From Echinostoma caproni (Eukaryota; Platyhelminthes; Trematoda; Plagiorchiida; Echinostomatidae): 10,000 nucleotides of DNA. The stretch covers positions 8,847 to 18,846 of the forward strand of contig UZAN01048271.1 of NCBI GenBank assembly GCA_900618425.1, given 5' to 3'. This document shows, in pieces, positions 1 to 7,387 of this stretch. The position numbers and the translations under genes are program-made. Numbering within the stretch: the first letter of the stretch is position 1; the number at the start of each line of letters is the position of its first letter. The notes beneath the pieces were generated by a model that saw only the letters and a list, made by a program, of their open reading frames with translations, was not told where the DNA came from and made no database searches.

Positions 1-176
1 ACGCACTACAATGAAGCGTACATTTGAACACCGACGATTAGTAATGAACCCTAGTCTACTTGAACACTAACAAGCCCCCGGATTTATGACTCAGTCGAAT
101 CTATTCCGAACCTGGCTAGCGTGTAGAACGTAATATTAGTAGTAGGAAACAGCATAATAGAGTTTCGCGCTCACCG

Positions 177-545
177 ATGTATACCATTCGTGCCGATTCG
201 CTGGTACATAAAGAATTTGAACCAATGAACGCTTGTACGAAAGATGTGTGTATGTCATCCGTTCTCACCAGTTTAAATGTGCTCATTTTTTTCATTGTGT
301 TGACTACAATCAAATGCCCGCCACAGAATCAAGTCTTATATTACAGGTGTGGGTGGATGTCTTCATTTGAACCTACCGGAGTCGATTCTCAGTTTGATAT
401 TAGCGTTTTATGTGCTGATATTTGTGAATAGTTTTGTGAGACAATTAGTATTCAACTAACTATCCTTCAAACTTCTTTTTCACGCACAGCTCCCAAACCA
501 TCGATTGATTCAAATGAAAATGATACTTATAACACAATACTACTT
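177..545 (+). CDS. Three candidate upstream exons of the gene ending at 1194
   Basis: I do not recognise this protein. Candidate exons are 177-249, 347-435 and 490-545. Donors are T|GTATGT at 250, TTT|GTGAGA at 436 and TT|GTGAGT at 546. Acceptors are TTACAG ending at 346 and a pyrimidine-rich site ending in GCACAG at 489. The phases agree: exon 177-249 ends in phase 1, exon 347-435 starts with the two missing bases and ends in phase 0, and exon 490-545 ends in phase 2, which matches the 693 acceptor. Exon 347-435 in this frame encodes a membrane-like stretch (ESILSLILAFYVLIFV), and the preceding exon is Cys-containing. The ATG at 177 may be internal, because its frame is open upstream to about 124. 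In another frame 347-431 is also open, ending at a TAG. This is a splice model read by eye, with no homology support. Confidence 0.35.
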
Positions 546-692
546 GTGAGTAGTTAGGAACTAAACCTCTTATTTCACAAATGCATCAAATTTCCCGCAT
601 ACATTGAAAGCAGACTTAAGCCCATATTTACCGACGATTTTACTAAAACTCCAGGTATTCTTTTTTACTCCTTATCTGTTTGATAAACTTAG

Positions 693-1194
693 TGACCTAT
701 CCAGTATTCAAACCGAGATGTATCGATTTGTACAGGAACAATACGTGGCACAACAGCGCAAAATTCCCCCCTCGATCACGATGCGTTCTCCGCGGTCTTC
801 CACTGTCATGGAACATAGCCCCAGAAAACAACAACAAGACGGCCTCGTATACGGCGGTGTAAACGGCACGGGAGCATGTGCTGCGATTACCACACGTTTA
901 TCACACTATCGTTTTTTAACCTACGACCTGAATCAACCGAAAGAACCGAGCACATTCGAGAATGGAAGCGGTGATCGTTCAGAATGTTTGCTTCGACAAA
1001 GGCATGGGGCTCGACCGCGTGTGGGAGATGTGCTGATATTTCTCAATGGTCATCTTGCATACATCGGTTCTACTCTGAGTGGGTATCCGGGAGAGTGTCT
1101 GACCGAAAGGGATTTAGAAAAACGTGTTCTGGAGTGCCAGTATGCCGTATTCAATCGGGGCTTTAACCTGCCGACAGATTTCCAATTCCCTTAG
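693..1194 (+). CDS. Terminal exon of an unrecognised protein
   Basis: A 167-codon open frame ends at TAG 1192-1194. The pyrimidine-rich tract at about 659-682 and the AG at 691-692 make a good acceptor, giving a phase 2 start at 693. An alternative acceptor, CTCCAG ending at 654, is in phase 0. The frame continues upstream to about 604 without an ATG start, so this is probably an exon and not a whole gene. The product is soluble-looking: a low-complexity Ser/Arg/Gln region, then a more ordered C-terminal third around RPRVGDVLIFLNGHLAYIGS, ending in a Phe/Pro-rich tail. The GDVLIFLNG string faintly recalls a PDZ strand, but this is too weak to name a domain. No clear AATAAA follows the stop. 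The gene converges on the minus-strand esterase-like gene. Confidence 0.5.
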
Positions 1195-1373
1195 ACTTAT
1201 TTTAATTTGTTCGTGAAAACATTTTACAAAGAAGCATGGCTTTTGTGTGCATTTGATATTTGCGAAATATATTTATATATTGAACATCGAGTGTATTTCT
1301 TTTTCTATTTCATTTTAAATCTTTCGCACTACTGGAAACGGTCAGCGTTAGCTGACAATCACCTCGATGACTT
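1195..1373. other. AT-rich 3' flank without recognised features
   Basis: This is the stretch between the TAG at 1194 and the AT microsatellite. It is T-rich (for example around 1296-1320) and would hold the 3'UTR of the left-hand gene. No canonical AATAAA or ATTAAA was seen. Confidence 0.4.
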
Positions 1374-1417
1374 ATATGTATGCATACATATATATACATA
1401 TATATATATATATAAGT
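1374..1417. repeat. TA/TACA microsatellite
   Basis: An alternating TATG/CATA/TATATA tract sits immediately 5' of the dispersed repeat at 1425-1550. The second copy of that repeat also follows a TATATATG tract (5216-5247), so the tract is probably part of the repeat's edge or its insertion preference. Confidence 0.85.
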
Positions 1418-1424
1418 AGTATGT

Positions 1425-1550
1425 GAATGACTGGACAAGATTGCCCTGGAAGCACACGACCGGTTTCGTGGCCCTTGCCGCTCGTCAGGCATGCGTATCC
1501 GGTAATCTTTGTCTGTTCATTCATATACTTGTACCCAGGAAGTGTATTTT
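1425..1550 (+). repeat. Dispersed repeat, copy 1
   Basis: This block reappears at 5250-5377 in the same orientation, with many substitutions and a few single-base indels. Shared blocks include ACTGGACAA, CCCTGGAAGCACA, GACCGGTTTCGTGG, CAGGCATGCGTA and the final TTCATTCATATA...GTACCCAGGA. Both copies follow an AT microsatellite. Similarity stops after the final TATTTT, where copy 1 runs into the foldback element. Open frames across it differ between the copies, so it is probably non-coding repetitive DNA of unknown family. Confidence 0.8.
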
Positions 1551-1688
1551 CATCACAATAACCTTGTTTACAACACCGGGGAACCATTGGATAGACAGTT
1601 CTTTCAGAGCCAGTCCATTGAAGAATCAATGCTATGATTCAGTGTCTTTGTAAGTGGGTTATATGCTACTAACCGCAACAAACGTGAC
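1545..1688 (+). mobile_element. Foldback/MITE-like element, left arm
   Basis: This arm is the reverse complement of 1723-1866 with roughly one mismatch in ten. The inner edge GTCACGTTTGTTGCGGTTAG is perfect in both arms. A 34-nt loop (1689-1722) separates them. There is no open frame for a transposase, so the element would be non-autonomous. Both outer ends lie in AT-rich sequence, so a target duplication (possibly TA) cannot be assigned. Confidence 0.85.
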
Positions 1689-1722
1689 TACTTACTATGA
1701 AATACTCTACCAAGACCATCAG

Positions 1723-1866
1723 GTCACGTTTGTTGCGGTTAGTAGCATCTAACCCACTTACAAAACATCGAATCATAGCACTGATTCTTCAGTAGACTGG
1801 CTCTGAAACAGCAGTCTATCCAATGGTCACCCGATGTTGCAAACAAGGTTATTATGACGAATATAT
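1723..1866 (-). mobile_element. Foldback/MITE-like element, right arm
   Basis: This is the inverted counterpart of 1545-1688. A transcript of 1545-1866 would fold into a hairpin of about 144 bp. An AT tract (1861-1893) follows the outer end, mirroring the AT microsatellite at 1374-1417. Confidence 0.85.
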
Positions 1867-1878
1867 TTATATACATAT

Positions 1879-2181
1879 ATGTTTATATATATAATTGATA
1901 CCCCAAAGGACGTTTCTCTCAGTAAACAAAGTTCAATTTACTCGTCGCTGAGTACAAAGATAACAGTGCTAGCCGAGGAACGAATGGGTTCCAGATTTGC
2001 AGTAATTTATGACATATTAAAGGGTTTGGGAGTCTGGAATTTGAACGATATGCAAAAAGGTGGTGTATGCCGACAGCAAGCAAATGTTGTAGTTACACTT
2101 TACCCTAACAACTTTCCGTTTACGTTTGCACAACCATCAACCATGCACCTTCGTGCGCCCGTTTTAGTCGCTGTCTCCTGA
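1879..2181 (+). other. Unassigned open reading frame between repeats
   Basis: A 100-codon frame runs from an ATG inside an AT tract to TGA at 2181. The ATG lies in the microsatellite and is unlikely to be a real start. A CTCTCAG at about 1914-1920 could act as an acceptor, which would make the rest an exon encoding a segment around ERMGSRFAVIYDILKGLG. I recognise no domain. No polyadenylation signal or donor is obvious. It could equally be chance or an old repeat. Confidence 0.15.
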
Positions 2182-2279
2182 CTGCCCCTTTTTGGATGAA
2201 GCATTTGCAGAAAGACAGGGAGGTGAAAATAGAGTTAAAGAGAAACTGAAAAATTTCATTGGACTAAGGTTGCAAGGAA

Positions 2280-2775
2280 ATTGAGACGATGCACGGCCGT
2301 CGTTGTTTACGACACTCAGCCATACCAGTTACGATCATCCGAAATTCCTCATCCAAGGATCTACACGGGACCTATGTGACCGAGTATCCTGGTTAGGGTT
2401 TGCATACACAAAACATTTTTTCTCACCATACTTGTCTACAAGCCAGTGATACATAGATATTAATATCTTCGTTCCCGGTCTTAGATTCATCACCGTTGGC
2501 TTTGTTCCACCCACTACCTTCCTCGGCGAACATCGCTCGCCGCGGCAACCTATTTGGTGACATGCGTAACACTTGCCCCTAACCAACTTAATCCACGGAA
2601 GTCGACGACTTGCTCCAGTGGGAAACCGCGGTTACCTAAAATTCTGCGCCTGACCTCAGCATTGTTAGTCCGGCTTCCCCATCAGACTTGGACTATCCGA
2701 CGTAAACAGCGGTGTTCTAACAGCGAGTCTATCTTTATCCTGATTTCTTCATGGCCAACTTTCGACGCCGTATCA
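2280..2775 (-). pseudogene. LINE (RTE-type) reverse transcriptase C-terminal remnant
   Basis: Read on the minus strand across two frames, this gives the typical end of an RTE-like non-LTR retrotransposon protein. In order it shows an LEHRCLRRI block (about 2720), a NAEVRRR block (about 2655), a degenerate RLRWLGHVLRM-type block (about 2570), and after a frame change MSPNRLPRRAMFAEEGSGW (about 2505-2563). A TGA at 2682-2684, a frameshift near 2565 and a TGA at 2423-2425 show that it is dead. Traces may continue to about 2280. The palm domain and endonuclease are absent, as expected for a 5'-truncated copy. The Cys-rich string seen in another frame here (about 2540-2580) is not a zinc knuckle. 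Confidence 0.75.
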
Positions 2776-3165
2776 AGCGATCATTTCATTTAACTTTGAC
2801 CTTTATTTCGGTCAAAATTAGGCTATTTTAGGTGAGTTTTGTTGATATGTAAAGCCTAATGATCAAATATAGTCTAAATTACTGACTTGATCAGTGATAA
2901 ACGTGATTTTGAGTGGCAAAAGTCTTTGCTGATACACAGCTGTTTCGTCCTTTATTTCGGGACTCGTCAGCAGTGTGTCGATGTATATATATATATTTTG
3001 CTTTTTTTGTTTTACTCGGACCTTTTTGAGAAAGGACTGAAATCCCCGCGGGGTGAGACAACATACAACCGGAGCTTTTTGTACGTCCCTGATCCCGGTA
3101 AACAACCGAACCGAATGAACGAACACACACTGAACGAGAGAGGTTAGAAATTATGCTGAACTTGC
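2776..3165. other. Region between the LINE remnant and esterase-like exon 2
   Basis: If the GC donor at 3165 is used, this belongs to the second intron of the esterase-like gene. It holds a short TA run (about 2982-2997) and T-rich DNA. The exon 2 frame reads through to 2891 but loses all family likeness after about 3180. No C-terminal exon was found here. Confidence 0.35.
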
Positions 3166-3672
3166 CTGGATTCTGGGCAATTTCACATGGATTTGGCAAC
3201 GGATCGTCGTAGATAAATTTCTCAAACGCATCCCATACATGTTCGCGATAGGATTCAAACACCAGTGGTTGATTCTGATAGTTCCCGGTCAAAATAAGCA
3301 TGTCCAATCCGTGAAATGCCAAACGTCGATTTCCGGATTTCGGTGGTGCTGGTATATGAGAATAGGAATAGCGCGGGGCTTCTCGATGTATGATATGATA
3401 GAACCGAGTGCGAACAATATCATCATCCACGGTCCGATTGAATAACCAGTTGGTCATTAACCATGCCTGTGGACAAGTGTATCGTACCATGCTCAATATG
3501 CTTAGCATGAGATCCCAGTCTTTCAGCCGTGCAGGCCATGCTCCCGGTCTGCGAGATCGAATTTCCTCGTATTGTATCAAACGATCGAACAGGCCTTTAA
3601 AGGGTGGAAATGCGACTTGATTGAGTAGTTCTTTAAAGGAGGCCATATCACTTGGACTTTCGTCTGCGGTCC
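3166..3672 (-). CDS. Cholinesterase-like type II membrane protein, exon 2 (residues 454-622)
   Basis: This exon continues the protein begun at 8747. The acceptor TTTCCAG (AG at 3674-3673) leaves two bases that complete the phase 1 codon of exon 1 as Trp454. The family signature around the catalytic acid follows at once as TADES, with Glu458 at the acid position. Trp499-Asp507 and a WLMTNWLFN helix come next. LAFHGLDML places His574 where the catalytic histidine lies. The VWDAFEKF helix (599-606) and DDPLPN match the domain's 'W..FA..G.PN' end. The 3' end is uncertain: CAG|GCAAGT at 3166/3165 is a near-ideal GC-AG donor, while a GT alternative lies near codon 616. Past about 3160 the frame looks intronic. 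The final exon, and any C-terminal extension, was not located. Confidence 0.8.
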
Positions 3673-3957
3673 CTGGAAATCCTTCGAATTCGTGTGACAT
3701 GGATGAGAATACCAGAGTGTGTAAATTTGGTTTTGTATAGTTGTTGTCTGTTTTTGGCCCAAAAACAATGCGGTAGAAGGAGTTTTGGACGCACGGAAAC
3801 GGTGAGATAGGATAGAATAACTAATTTAATAGATCTGATAAGAATATTTTCATGAATTCAACGAAGAAACAGTACAACGAACCTCGAATCTCACATACAG
3901 AACGCGTGTAACACACATACACTTGATCATCTGAGAGTGTATTAGACTATGGTACTT

Positions 3958-4243
3958 GCATAGCGTGAACAAAGTGCTAAATGCAAAGCCAAGAGGCACT
4001 GAACAGCTGTTTCCACCTGATTGTGTCCTATTCCACCAGTCCCAATCCATCAACCCAATTGGTTATCGAGAACCAAGGGACCTCATCACAGGTAGAATGC
4101 TTCCAACTTGACCATCCCGGGAGCATCTGACCCGACCACCATATAGTACAACCCACATTTGCGAGCCTACTGCGGACATCGCACCTCGAGTATCTCAACA
4201 CTAGCCTCCCGGGGTTATCAATCCGTTGAAAACATACCCAACC
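3958..4243 (-). mobile_element. SINE-like repeat, unit 1 (degenerate)
   Basis: In minus orientation this matches the unit at 9193-9445 and the head of the unit at 4365-4705. It shows GGCACTGAACAGCTG, CCAATCCATCAACCC and the inverted head CACTAGCCTCCCGGGG (about 4200-4215). It is heavily mutated and the polymerase III boxes are not intact. Confidence 0.65.
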
Positions 4244-4249
4244 TAACTA

Positions 4250-4364
4250 CTTAATTCATGTGAGTAACGGAAGGATTTGATTCAACTTCAAAGTGGAAAT
4301 TTGGCGTGTATATGTCAAATGAAGTGTGAATTGAAAAGCTAGGAATCACTGGACAGCTGTTTCG
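4250..4364 (-). mobile_element. SINE-like repeat, unit 2 (tail only)
   Basis: The first 115 bases are the reverse complement of the tail of unit 3 (about 4590-4705). Shared blocks include AGGATTTGATTCA, GGTGGAAATT-like, AAGCGTGAACTG-like and CAGCTGTTTCGACC. The unit stops abruptly at 4364, where a forward unit begins. Confidence 0.75.
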
Positions 4365-4705
4365 ACCCCGGAGGCTAGTGCTGAGATGGGTGAGGTCTGT
4401 GACCTGTAACAAGCTCGCAAAAATGGGTTGTGCTGTTTATCGTGTAAATGGAAAATGAAAAAAAATACGGTCTGATCAACTGCCCCGAGGTAGCCGAGTG
4501 AGTATTATGCTTGCGTTCTGCCCATGAGGTCCCGGGTTCGATCGCCAGTTGGGTCGATAAATTTGCACTGCTGGAATGAGACCCAACCAGGTCGAAACAG
4601 CTGCCCAGCAGCGCGTCGTAGCTTTCCAGTTCACGCTTTATTTACCACATACACGACGAATTTCCACCTTGAAACTGAATCAAATCCTCCTATAGTCACA
4701 TAGCC
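4365..4705 (+). mobile_element. SINE-like repeat, unit 3 (near full length, tRNA-derived head)
   Basis: This is the best forward copy in the intron. It opens with CCGGAGGCTAGTGCTGAG, then an A-rich AAAATGAAAAAAAATACGG run, then a tRNA-like block. That block has an A box (TAGCCGAGTGA, about 4491-4501) and a B box (GGGTTCGATCGCC, 4534-4546) at tRNA spacing. A non-tRNA body ends in AAATCCTCC. Such a two-box head plus an unrelated tail is the hallmark of a tRNA-derived SINE. The 5' portion before the tRNA block is unusual for a simple SINE. I cannot name the family. Confidence 0.75.
4482..4558 (+). ncRNA. tRNA-like segment with A and B boxes
   Basis: This 77-nt block in unit 3 has both internal RNA polymerase III promoter boxes. 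It is not called a tRNA gene. The acceptor-stem ends do not pair well, and the same block recurs in the other copies fused to the same tail, so it is the promoter head of the repeat. Confidence 0.6.
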
Positions 4706-4796
4706 CAATCCATCTTTGTGCGAGCTTCATGCAGGCATCGCACATTGCGCATATAAGCCCTATTTTCCCGGGGTTGTGATTAGGTTAGAAACATTG
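4706..4796 (-). mobile_element. SINE-like repeat, unit 4 (head only)
   Basis: In minus orientation this repeats the head block seen forward at 4365-4440 and 9500-9590. It has TGTGCGAGCTT, a CATCGCAC stretch and TTTCCCGGGGTT, ending in GGTTAGAAACATTGTGAACC. Read on the minus strand, the tail of unit 5 runs straight into this head, as in a head-to-tail array. Confidence 0.6.
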
Positions 4797-4926
4797 TGAA
4801 CCATTCTGAACAATTGGCACGTAAGAGTAGTCCAGGATTTGAGTTAATTATACATGATGAATTTCATCGTGTTATGAGAAAGAAAGAAAGAAAGAAAGAA
4901 AGAAAGCGTGAACGGAAAAGCTGGAA
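4797..4926 (-). mobile_element. SINE-like repeat, unit 5 (tail, with tetranucleotide expansion)
   Basis: This is a minus-orientation tail. TCCAGGATTTGAGTTAATT and GAATTTCATCGTGTTAT correspond to the tail of the other copies, and CGTGAACGGAAAAGCTGGAA follows. Between them, where other copies read CAAATGAAG, there is an (AAAG)n run. Confidence 0.65.
4877..4906. repeat. (AAAG)n microsatellite inside a SINE tail
   Basis: About seven perfect AAAG units. The run replaces the short CAAATGAAG motif of sibling repeat copies, so it probably expanded from that site. Confidence 0.9.
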
Positions 4927-5046
4927 CGAATTCGATCCTCGGCTGGCAAAGGGGGGGGGGGCATGAGACTCAAGCAGATCTGGGTCAGTTATGCAATACC
5001 CTGCTTGTACCTTAGTTGTTCAGTTCATGCTTCATTTACTCTGCAC
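4927..5046 (+). mobile_element. SINE-like repeat, unit 6 (forward 3' part)
   Basis: A forward fragment starts near a B-box-like AATTCGATCCTCGGC. An 11-base G run (4951-4961) follows, then GCATGAGACTCAA (compare GATGAGACCCAA in sibling copies) and the tail GTTCAGTTCATGCTTCATTT. It abuts the inverted unit 5, repeating the inverted junction seen at 4364/4365. Confidence 0.5.
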
Positions 5047-5215
5047 CTCATTTACTGCTCCCGTACCTGACCTCCGTGGCACGATTTCTTCGGAAGGCAA
5101 AGTGAACTTGTCTGATCATCTGTTCTATGGTCAAGTACATCGTACACTTGCGTCCTTACTCTGGGGTTCCGGGATCGTTAAAACACTTGTAGATAAATTC
5201 CGAACGTTTCAGTCC
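5047..5215. other. Intronic sequence with an unassigned open frame
   Basis: The + strand frame 4991-5284 is open here and reads as a fairly protein-like segment (APVPDLRGTISSEGK). It starts in the SINE tail and ends in the dispersed repeat, so it is probably fortuitous. No splice signals stand out. Confidence 0.2.
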
Positions 5216-5249
5216 CTATATATATATGTATATATATGTATATGTATAG

Positions 5250-5377
5250 GAATAACTGGACAAAATTTCCCTGGAAGCACATGACCGGTTTCGTGGTTTT
5301 TGTCGCTCATCAGGCATGCGTACCCGGTAATCTTTTGTCAGTTCATTCATATAACTGTACCCAGGAGGTTTATTTTT
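5250..5377 (+). repeat. Dispersed repeat, copy 2
   Basis: This is the counterpart of 1425-1550, again directly after a TATATATG tract (5216-5247). It lacks the foldback arms that follow copy 1; instead a (TTG)n run occurs at 5400-5417. Copy 2 therefore marks where the foldback-containing copy departs from the common sequence. Confidence 0.8.
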
Positions 5378-5399
5378 TCTCTTGGAGAATTCTGGACAT

Positions 5400-5417
5400 G
5401 TTGTTGTTGTTGTTGTT
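5400..5417. repeat. (TTG)n microsatellite
   Basis: Six TTG-type triplets in a row downstream of dispersed repeat copy 2. Confidence 0.85.
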
Positions 5418-6235
5418 TTAATCCTAGAACTTACCGATCAATGACGTGTGAGTATTGTCTGCACACTGAGACTCGAATCTTCAAAATCAGAGTTGAGTAA
5501 CGGATGCGTGACACAAGATTCTAGTGTAAAACCAAATTTAATCGTTTACCTGTGGCGTCTGATACCGGTAAAATTGCATAGATTATACCGCCACTACTAT
5601 CCAGTTCGGATTCATCTTCTCTGTGCACAGCAAATTCGGAATCAGGTCTTTGGAAACAGCCATGACCTAGTTTACAATCTCTGCGGGGCTCATTGTTTCG
5701 TTTCCCAGAAGTGTTTATTCAACTCAAACTGACATGCTTTTCATTATGCTGCAAGAACAACAGGTAAGTACGTAAGTAAGAACAACAAACGATTTTCTAT
5801 CACGTGTCATTCCATCTTCCGGTACATTATGTATTTTATGTTCCATCTTCGTCTGAGTTCAGACTGCGGATTACGGCAAGGTTACCCACACCAATTCAAA
5901 TGAATTTTCTAGAGGAATTTGCGACCGGAGCGTTTGGCTAATGAAAGCCTGGCCCGCAGGGTAGCGATGCAATGCGCGTGTGTGTGTGTGTGTGTGTGTA
6001 GACCGCGATTAATTGGGAACTGGTGACCGCTGTCACTGGCAAATTCGTGGAATTGATTAAATGATCGCTAAGTTCAATTGGTTAAACCGAAGACTGTTTT
6101 ATTAAAAAAAATTGTTTAAAATTACGGCATGATCTATGAAAGGACAACGGCCTACAATCAATTTGGTAGACTGAATGGAAACCTTTAAAAGGGCCATCAT
6201 GTAGTTTGTACTCTTCCGATTGCCGTCTACTCTAT
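5418..6235. other. Intronic region without a clear gene
   Basis: A + strand open frame (5448-5732) shows no recognisable motif. Right after its stop lies ATG at 5734 followed in frame by a perfect donor CAG|GTAAGT at 5763/5764. A (GT)n tract occupies about 5977-5999. Nothing else could be assigned. Confidence 0.3.
5977..5999. repeat. (GT)n microsatellite
   Basis: About eleven GT units within the intron. Alternating purine-pyrimidine runs of this kind are common in fluke genomes and prone to length change. Confidence 0.9.
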
Positions 6236-7045
6236 TCGATCACTGCTTATTACCACAAATCCGTATCAGGGATCTTATCACCAACACGATTAAGTAGTCC
6301 TGTACCTCCTTTGAAATATGCACATGATTTTGTGCTGTGCCAACCCATTTCTTCTTCCTCCAATCTAAGCTCCTTCACCAACGACAATATTGATCAAATC
6401 TAGTCATTCTCCTCCTTATTGGGGCTAACTTTAAACCCCAGTAAATGTGTTGAATGGTCATATAGTTTTGAACGATTTTCATATCCGAAAGACCTCAGGT
6501 TTTAGTAAATAACAATCCTTTATCTAGGGTGAACTCTGTCAAATATCCTTCTTGAACAAATCACATCCACGACTGTATCGGGAAACTCCAGTTTCTATCG
6601 TTTCAAATTCGAAAGCTCAAACAGAGTCGCGTATTCCCCTTTCAGTTATTTCTATCTTTGTGTATCAGTGTGTTCTCCTCCACAAAAATTTATTGTTTCC
6701 TGATCTACTTAAACAGGATGTCAAATTCTTACGACACAGTCTAACCATTACTGGCCGCGTTTCTTCTATTCCTGTGTACGAGTTACCTATGAAAATTTTA
6801 ATTGTCATAGCTTCCTGTGTGAAATTTGCGGAGAGGATTCTCACAGATACTGACTGATCACCCATTTTACGCAGAGTCGACACGTTGTCGTTCCCATTCA
6901 TCTACACGTTCTCAATCCCACCAAAGGTCAACTCGTATAAATGTTGAATATGAAATATCGCTATGCTGTCCGTAAACACTTTTTCCCCGTTAAATATTCT
7001 CTGTGTGACGGTTGACGTATACAGCTTTTTTGCTGAAAGGTAAAC
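6236..7045 (+). pseudogene. LINE (CR1/jockey-type) reverse transcriptase remnant
   Basis: Read on the + strand over several frames, this gives the palm to C-terminal end of a non-LTR retrotransposon reverse transcriptase. In order: a degenerate GVPQGS-type block giving SGILSPT (about 6266), KYAHDFVLC at 6314-6340 (the YADD site with Asp to His), a LGLTLNPSKC block at about 6420-6450 that is diagnostic of LINE polymerases, a RFKFES/QIRKL region (about 6605), and DLLKQDVKFLRHSL (6705-6750). A CVKFAERILTDTD block (6820-6857) is followed by HP and STRS traces. Stops (TAG 6401-6403 and TAG/TAA near 6503) and frame changes disable it. It lies antisense in the esterase-like gene's intron. Confidence 0.8.
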
Positions 7046-7387
7046 GTTATACACAATACAATACAAGGCCGGACATGATTCAGCCATACATACTTGGCGG
7101 TGTTTTGGCAGATAATGGAAAATGATAGTCTTCCGCTTTGATTGTGTTCTGCGTTCGAAACCAACAGATACCTCTGGGTTTTTTCGCACTGATGATTGCT
7201 AGACTGATCAGAGCTGTTATACAAGATACTGGAGTATTAGAGTATATCATTGAATATCAAAAAAATACAATTCAAGATCAAGAATGACGCAATAATCTGG
7301 CGTACTAACTAAAACGTCACACAGACATATACATAACCTCAAACTAGACAGAAAAAAAACAATAAACGGTTCTCCGCCTGCACTTAC

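Larger units (their letters stand above)
3673..7387 (-). other. Intron 1 of the esterase-like gene (3.7 kb)
   Basis: The donor is CACT|GTAAGTG at 7387 and the acceptor is TTTCCAG at 3673. Both sites are phase 1, and the joined reading keeps the esterase family order. The intron carries most of the repeats of the window: the SINE-like cluster (3958-5046), dispersed repeat copy 2, microsatellites and a LINE fragment on the opposite strand. From 3677 to 3957 and from 7046 to 7386 nothing recognisable was seen. Confidence 0.75.

Noticed and set aside
177..431. An 84-codon single-frame gene starting at ATG 177
   Set aside because: It crosses a good donor (250) and acceptor (346) and contains no domain. 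The spliced reading in another frame is more protein-like.
177..545. OATP/SLCO transporter fragment, suggested by cysteines just before a membrane helix
   Set aside because: The conserved Arg-x-x-Ala-x-Gly-x-Gln stretch expected after that helix is absent.
693..1194. PDZ domain call from the GDVLIFLNG string
   Set aside because: Only one strand-like string matches. The carboxylate-binding loop and remaining PDZ pattern were not seen.
2335..2586. Cys-rich frame on the minus strand (CYACHQIGCRGERC) resembling a gag zinc knuckle with spacing C-x2-C-x4-C-x4-C
   Set aside because: The expected His is Cys, and the alternative frame of the same bases gives a clear LINE C-terminal motif (RLPRRAMFAEEGSGW). 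The knuckle is a frame artefact.
2891..3165. Continuation of the exon 2 frame to a stop at 2891, giving a longer C-terminus
   Set aside because: Past about 3160 the reading loses all esterase likeness, turns basic and runs into a TATATA-coded YIYI stretch. A good GC donor precedes it, so it is read as intron.
4482..4558. A functional tRNA gene
   Set aside because: The A and B boxes are present but the stems pair poorly, and the block recurs fused to the same tail in other copies, so it is a SINE promoter head.
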